From Watersipora subatra (lineage: Eukaryota; Bryozoa; Gymnolaemata; Cheilostomatida; Watersiporidae): a stretch of DNA of 64,000 nt. The notes under the pieces are model-generated. The model saw only the letters and a program-made list of their open reading frames with translations. It was not told the DNA's origin and did no database searches. This document shows, piece by piece, positions 56,401 to 62,400 of this stretch (its first letter is position 1; every line of letters starts with the position of its first letter). Where the stretch lies: the NCBI RefSeq assembly GCF_963576615.1, contig NC_088708.1, positions 3,100,001 to 3,164,000 of the forward strand, read 5' to 3'. Both the position numbers and the translations under genes were made by a program.

Positions 56401-59400
56401 ACTACATGACAAGCTACTTGATACTTCCAAGTAAATAATTGGTTAACAGTTTCGATTTAGGTCAAGGTCATTAGTACACTGATCCTACCAATTAATTACC
56501 ACAGACCATGTATGGCTGACATGATGTTGCGCTAGCCATGATAACACTCCAGAGCATATCTACATTTGTGTGCAATATGACACTCAGCAAAAACCCTTAC
56601 TCATGGAGACCTGACTCGCATTTTAGTTATTAACTTTTTAAAACTGAAAACTTTGGTCAGCTAAAAGTCATGAAAATATGAAAAAGCTTTTTAAAATCAT
56701 TGCTCATCTACTGTAGGCTTTTAACAATCCTTAATTAAAAAACTTCTTTTTTTATCGGAAACCACTTTTAATTAATGTTTGAGAGTAGAGTTTTGCATGA
56801 CAGGTAGTAGGAGATCTGCAAGTTTTGTTGCTAGAAACAACCATGCAAAAAATATTCAGCCACAAAATTTGATTGAGATATCTTAGCGTGTTACCTAGCC
56901 TGAGGACCTAGAATGCCTGAGAACTCACTTGAACATAAAAGGAGCACTGAGCCTCATTGGCCCAAACATCCTTCACCCTGAATGTGATAAGATGCTCTCC
57001 TACAGGAAACATAGGCACTAGCTGTCCAGGCACCTGTATTACAGACAATATGGGTGAGCTGTCTCGGACCTTTGGAGAGCGGAGCGTAGAAATAGCTGTC
57101 ATATAGTTCTTGGTGTTGGCTTGGAGTGTGATGTTATCAGGGCATTCCAGCTCGGGTGCTGTATTGTCTGCGGATAAACTGAATGTTGTTAGTGTCTCTA
57201 CTTGGCAGAATATCTTAAAACTAGCCGAATGCCCAGCGTTGCATGGGCATTAAAAACAGCTTATAAGCAGTGGCAGATAATGTAGTTGTCTGCCACTTGC
57301 CATTAGCCTGATACGTTGCCTACGATTAATTTTAGTAAGCTAGTATCCGGATTGCTAAACTTACTAATAAGAGTCGTGAGAGCAAGCGTTTGTGACGTTG
57401 CGTAACACAGAGTGCTATGCGTATTTTATTCAATTCATTGCATCTCATGTAGCTTAATGTGGTTAGGTTATCGCCTGGTGGACGGGAGGTTTCACGATCA
57501 AATCCAGCAAAAAGCAGGTATTTCATTACTAGATTTTAATAGCTATAGTTGGACACACCGATCGACGGATTCTGAGTTTTATGTATATAAGTGTATTAAA
57601 GCAGGAGTAATGGAGTGGAGTAGTACAAAAGGAGTAGTAGAGCAAAGGCAGCCAATATTACTGATTACTAAAATACTCACCAGTACAACTCCACTTGACT
57701 TCAGCAGAAGTCCAAACTCCTGCATTGGAGCACTGTTTAAAGATGGGTCCTTCCAGATCGTACCCATCATCGCAAGTAATTTCACAAATAGTCCCATGTT
57801 CTTGCTCTGCTCCAGTACAAGCTGTGGGCTTCATGTTACCATTCAATACCGGTAATAAAGCTGGGCATGTCACGTCTTGACAGTAAACTTGAATTCCACT
57901 CCAGTGACCAACTGATAGACAACTCCTAGTCGATGTTCCCATGATATTATAACCTGTAATACATATGCAGTCATAAAAAAGATCAGATTATTAGAGCTGA
58001 CCAAGACCAATCTAATACTTAAATGGTTCTAAACACCAAAAATTGTCCAAGAAGTGACAGTGGATGATAGAACTTCTGAACAAACTAACTACATACGAAG
58101 TATTGAGGGGTCTATGGAATCCTTTACTGAACACAAGCTAATGCTGCAAGACATGTTGTTTAGCTGAATAAGACTCTAACTTTGAATTGTAGGTAAGTTG
58201 TCTTGGTAGGTAATTGTAGGTAAATTGTTTAGGTAGGTAATGGTAGGTAAGTGGTCTAGGTAGGTAATTGCCCTGTGACTTATTTCTCTATTCTAGTCAT
58301 CAACCAAATGATATATCTCAAAGGAAACAGACTTGTAATAAGGAAGTCAGTAACTTCTTTTGTCAATATTTTGTGTTTTTGCGGATGGGATGCTCACATC
58401 TTCAAGCGCGGATAAACTATTGTCTAACCAGACTTCAGCAGTGCTGATGACACGCAGTTTGTATATGATCACAACTTACAGATTGTTGAAAAAGTTTGAA
58501 AGATAAAACAGCCAAATACTGGTTGTAGAAAATCATATACACATATAATGTAAACAGTGATCCCGTGTACTCTACCTTGATTGCAAGTAAATTCACATCT
58601 TGTTCCATAGCTAAAACTTTCAGAGGTACACCTCATGAAACCTTGGGCAGGGGCAGATAATTTCTCACACAGGCGCACTGAAAGTACCAACCAATAAGCT
58701 ATACATGAGCATGCATGAAAGCACCGACTGAAGCTAGTCATGGTTTTTCTTGGTCATCCAGATTATAATAAGTAAGACTTTCATAGGACTTGGACAGGTT
58801 TAACTAATGTTCTCCACCCGGATTATAATAAGTAACACTTTCATAGGATTTGGACAGGTTTAACTAATGTTCTTCCGGCAGTAAACGTACATTGACATTG
58901 AGCATCCAATCCACTCCAATCTCCGCGACTGCCACAAATTCGCACCCCACTTCCTGATCTAGAATAGCCTGTGTCACACTTGAAACCGCAAGCAGCATTT
59001 ACTGTGGTGCTGCATGAGCCACCCACAATGCTTCCGTTTATAGGGGCTGTCAGCTGCGGACAATTTACCTACAATATTCAACGAGACATGTAGCCAACAA
59101 TCCAACTTTTGTAAACATAATTATGAACATAAACAACTATACATTTGTAAACATATGAACATAAACAACTATACATTTGTAAACATATGAACATAAACAA
59201 CTATACATTTGTAAACATAAATTGAAACAGTTTCTGAGCGATTGTTTACTAAACCATGATATTGATGCCCACATATAGCACACCTTAGCAACAGCAGTCA
59301 TGACATGTTGACAGTGAGGTGCCAACAACTGCACATATTAAGCTGGATCTGCCAAAAGACTCATCTTAGGTAGTGCAGAGAAATACAAACAAAAGTAGTA

Positions 59401-62400
59401 AATCAGAAGTGAATTTTTAGATCGACTTGAATAAGAAACTGTGTGATTTGAGACAGTAAGAGGTGGCCACATGGCAGTCTAACGGAAATGTTTGATGGCA
59501 GTACACATCCTTTTAGAGCTGAGCTGATGCAGTCAAAACTCTGAAACTTCAAACCACACAGCTTACCTCATGCTCCATTTTATTTGGTTATTCGCAACCA
59601 AACTACCGAATCTGATTGCCTAGTAGAGCTATTAAGCAAATGCGACATACCTTTAATTTATTCAGAAATAGTTAATTCAATCATGATTCAAGAAATGGAA
59701 TCACATGATGGTAGGATAAAAATAGCTTGTTGATGTTGATTTTCTAGGGTTGTTTTGGCATCCTGTAAACTGTAAAGTGTAGCCACTAAACAAACTTTGA
59801 TGACATCAGTAAAACTATTTGCTCTCCAAAAGCGTGTTTTTGACTGCCACATGGCTAGCCTCTTTGAGATTCCAGGATACACATGCGAGAGACTTTGTGT
59901 TGACACAAACCTGATTACATGAGTTTTCTGGTGTTGAAATATAACCAGGCTTACAGACACACTGATTTAGCAAAGAACTTCCAGCAGGAGATATATGATG
60001 CATATCAGGACAGGCTCTGCAAGAGCTTTCTTTGTCTTCATCACTGTACCAGCTACCATAGGTGTTTTCTGGACACTCTGGAAACATTCACATCAGAGAA
60101 ATTATAATCACTATTGTGTAAATCTCCATGTCCATTTCAACCTGTTTGTGACATGACCACCTACATGACCATCTGCATGGCCACCTGCATGACAACCTGT
60201 ATGACTATCTGCATGACCATCTGTATGACCATCTGTATGACTATCTGTATAACCTTCTGTATGACCACTTGCATCCGCCACCTGCGCAGCCACTTGCACC
60301 ACCACGGGATCATTCCACGGATCACTCCATAGATCACTCCACGCATTACTCCATGGATCACTCCACGGATGACTCCATAGATAACTCCACAGATCACCAC
60401 ACAGATCACCACACAGATCACCACACGGGTCACCACACGGATCACTTCACGGATTACAACACCAACCACCACACTGATCACTCCACAGATCACCAGCCTT
60501 ATACAGGAAATTAAAAAGGAAACATACGTAGACACTGATGACTGCGGTGTTCTTTGTAAAATCCAGGCTGACACATGCAGCCCTGAACACCAGTCTGCCT
60601 GTCACATATGCACCGACTAAACTGCCTCATGCATCTACAGTCGGCTATTGAGTATAGAGGTCCTTGTAAATCTGCAATATCATTAAAAACATCTAACATA
60701 AAATCGATTGATAGTATTGGCTAGTGGAAGCAGAATAATGAGACAGTCCAGTTTTTATAAATCTACAGAGATGTGTCATGGACTCCAAACTGGTTAGATG
60801 GTACAAGAATAAATTGGCACAGACTAAGCACTTCACAATTAACGGACACCTGGATTATTACGGAGTTTCCATACAGCGATAGCGTAGCGATACACTCCCA
60901 TATGGTACTGCAATGCCATTATAGAAACAGTGGTGTCGCTCTCATTCTCTCATGATTCAATGTCAGTATTTGCAAGCGACACACCTGTTTTATGTGCCAT
61001 ACTTGCGCCATAGAAATGGTCTAATGACCAAAGGCGTTGCACTTGTGTGTGCACATACAAATGTGTAGGTATTGCATTCCCGTTGCTTCAAACGCAGACA
61101 TATGGGTCGCACAACCATCGCTCCACTATAATAGCGCCCTGTGGAAATATGATCTGTTTGTCGGCCAAGCGTAGTGTTCGGCACTGGCGTACCCAGGTGT
61201 CGCTACACCATTGCTGTATGGAAACCTAGTTGCTAAACCTCATGAAGTAGCAACAGATGATATGTTTACTTATCTCTTAAGTTTTATTCTTTACAAATTA
61301 TGCATACTTTGAATTTTGTTTTGGCCTTTTTAGCTATAATGATAATCGAATGCTCAGAACTGGCAGTACCCACCAGCGTAGAAGGCTTTAGCTGAGAGTT
61401 GTGTTAGCTGGCTGACATGAGAGAGAATAAAAGGACCAGGTTTGTCATTAGATGGCTCAATATCTGAAGATGACTGAACTGGAGGAAGAGGAGGTCTTCT
61501 GCGATAGTTTCTTGTTCTCCTTGGCGACTGTGGTGGAAATCGTTGCCGTGGCTGCGCTCTTCGGTTGGGAAGCAGCTGACGAGGCTGAGGAGAATACTTA
61601 TGAGAGTATTCTGATAGGCTGATAGTTAGCACTGATCCTAGTTTGTCCAGTAATGCCAGCCTTTCTGGCAATTTCAGTGGAGCTCCGCAGTCGACAAGCA
61701 CGAGGTACTTATGAGAAGGGTTATACGGACCATACCTCATCAGGACGTTCTATTTTAGACAAAAGAAAGGTATCAAATATTAGTTTCATATATTAATATT
61801 TCATAATATAATGGACAGCTTTCTGCCAGGTTATCGTGTTAACATGAGTGTTTGTAAAGTGAGCCCAGTGTTTATGTTGACTGATAAACAGATATGATAT
61901 GCCTATTGAATTGTACTTTATATCTACTATAATCGGAGCCCAAATTGTCAGAAGCTTTATTATAAAAGATACGGCACCTGGAAATATATACAAATTAGAT
62001 AGTCCTAAGTTGAACTAGCGTCTAAGGCATCGGGTATGGAAGACTAACCATTTGTCTCAACTGGCAGAGAATATCGAGATGACCCTGTACCATCAGCGTG
62101 TGTGATTGCACTTACCTGAATTACATTAAGCAAGTTTGCTGCATCAAAACGGGAAGGCACATTTACATTTCTTTTGAGAGCCTCTTGCAGTTTTTTTACC
62201 AGAGTGCAGTAGGTTTTGGAGGAGTCTTCTATTTCTATCTGGTCTTCTATTAAATGCTCACCAACCCTTCAATGATATGAATAAGGTTGGTGAGAGACAT
62301 TGCTCTGATATGAGCCTACTATCAGAGCAATGATAGCTGATGACTACACAGTTACATTCAATTCATTTTAATGCCTGCGCAATCAAGTCATCAAATGTGT

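Noticed and set aside
60161..60574. 137-codon Val/Ile-rich minus frame and His/Asp-rich plus frame
   Set aside because: Both are read through degenerate short-unit repeats in the intron between exons 4 and 5.
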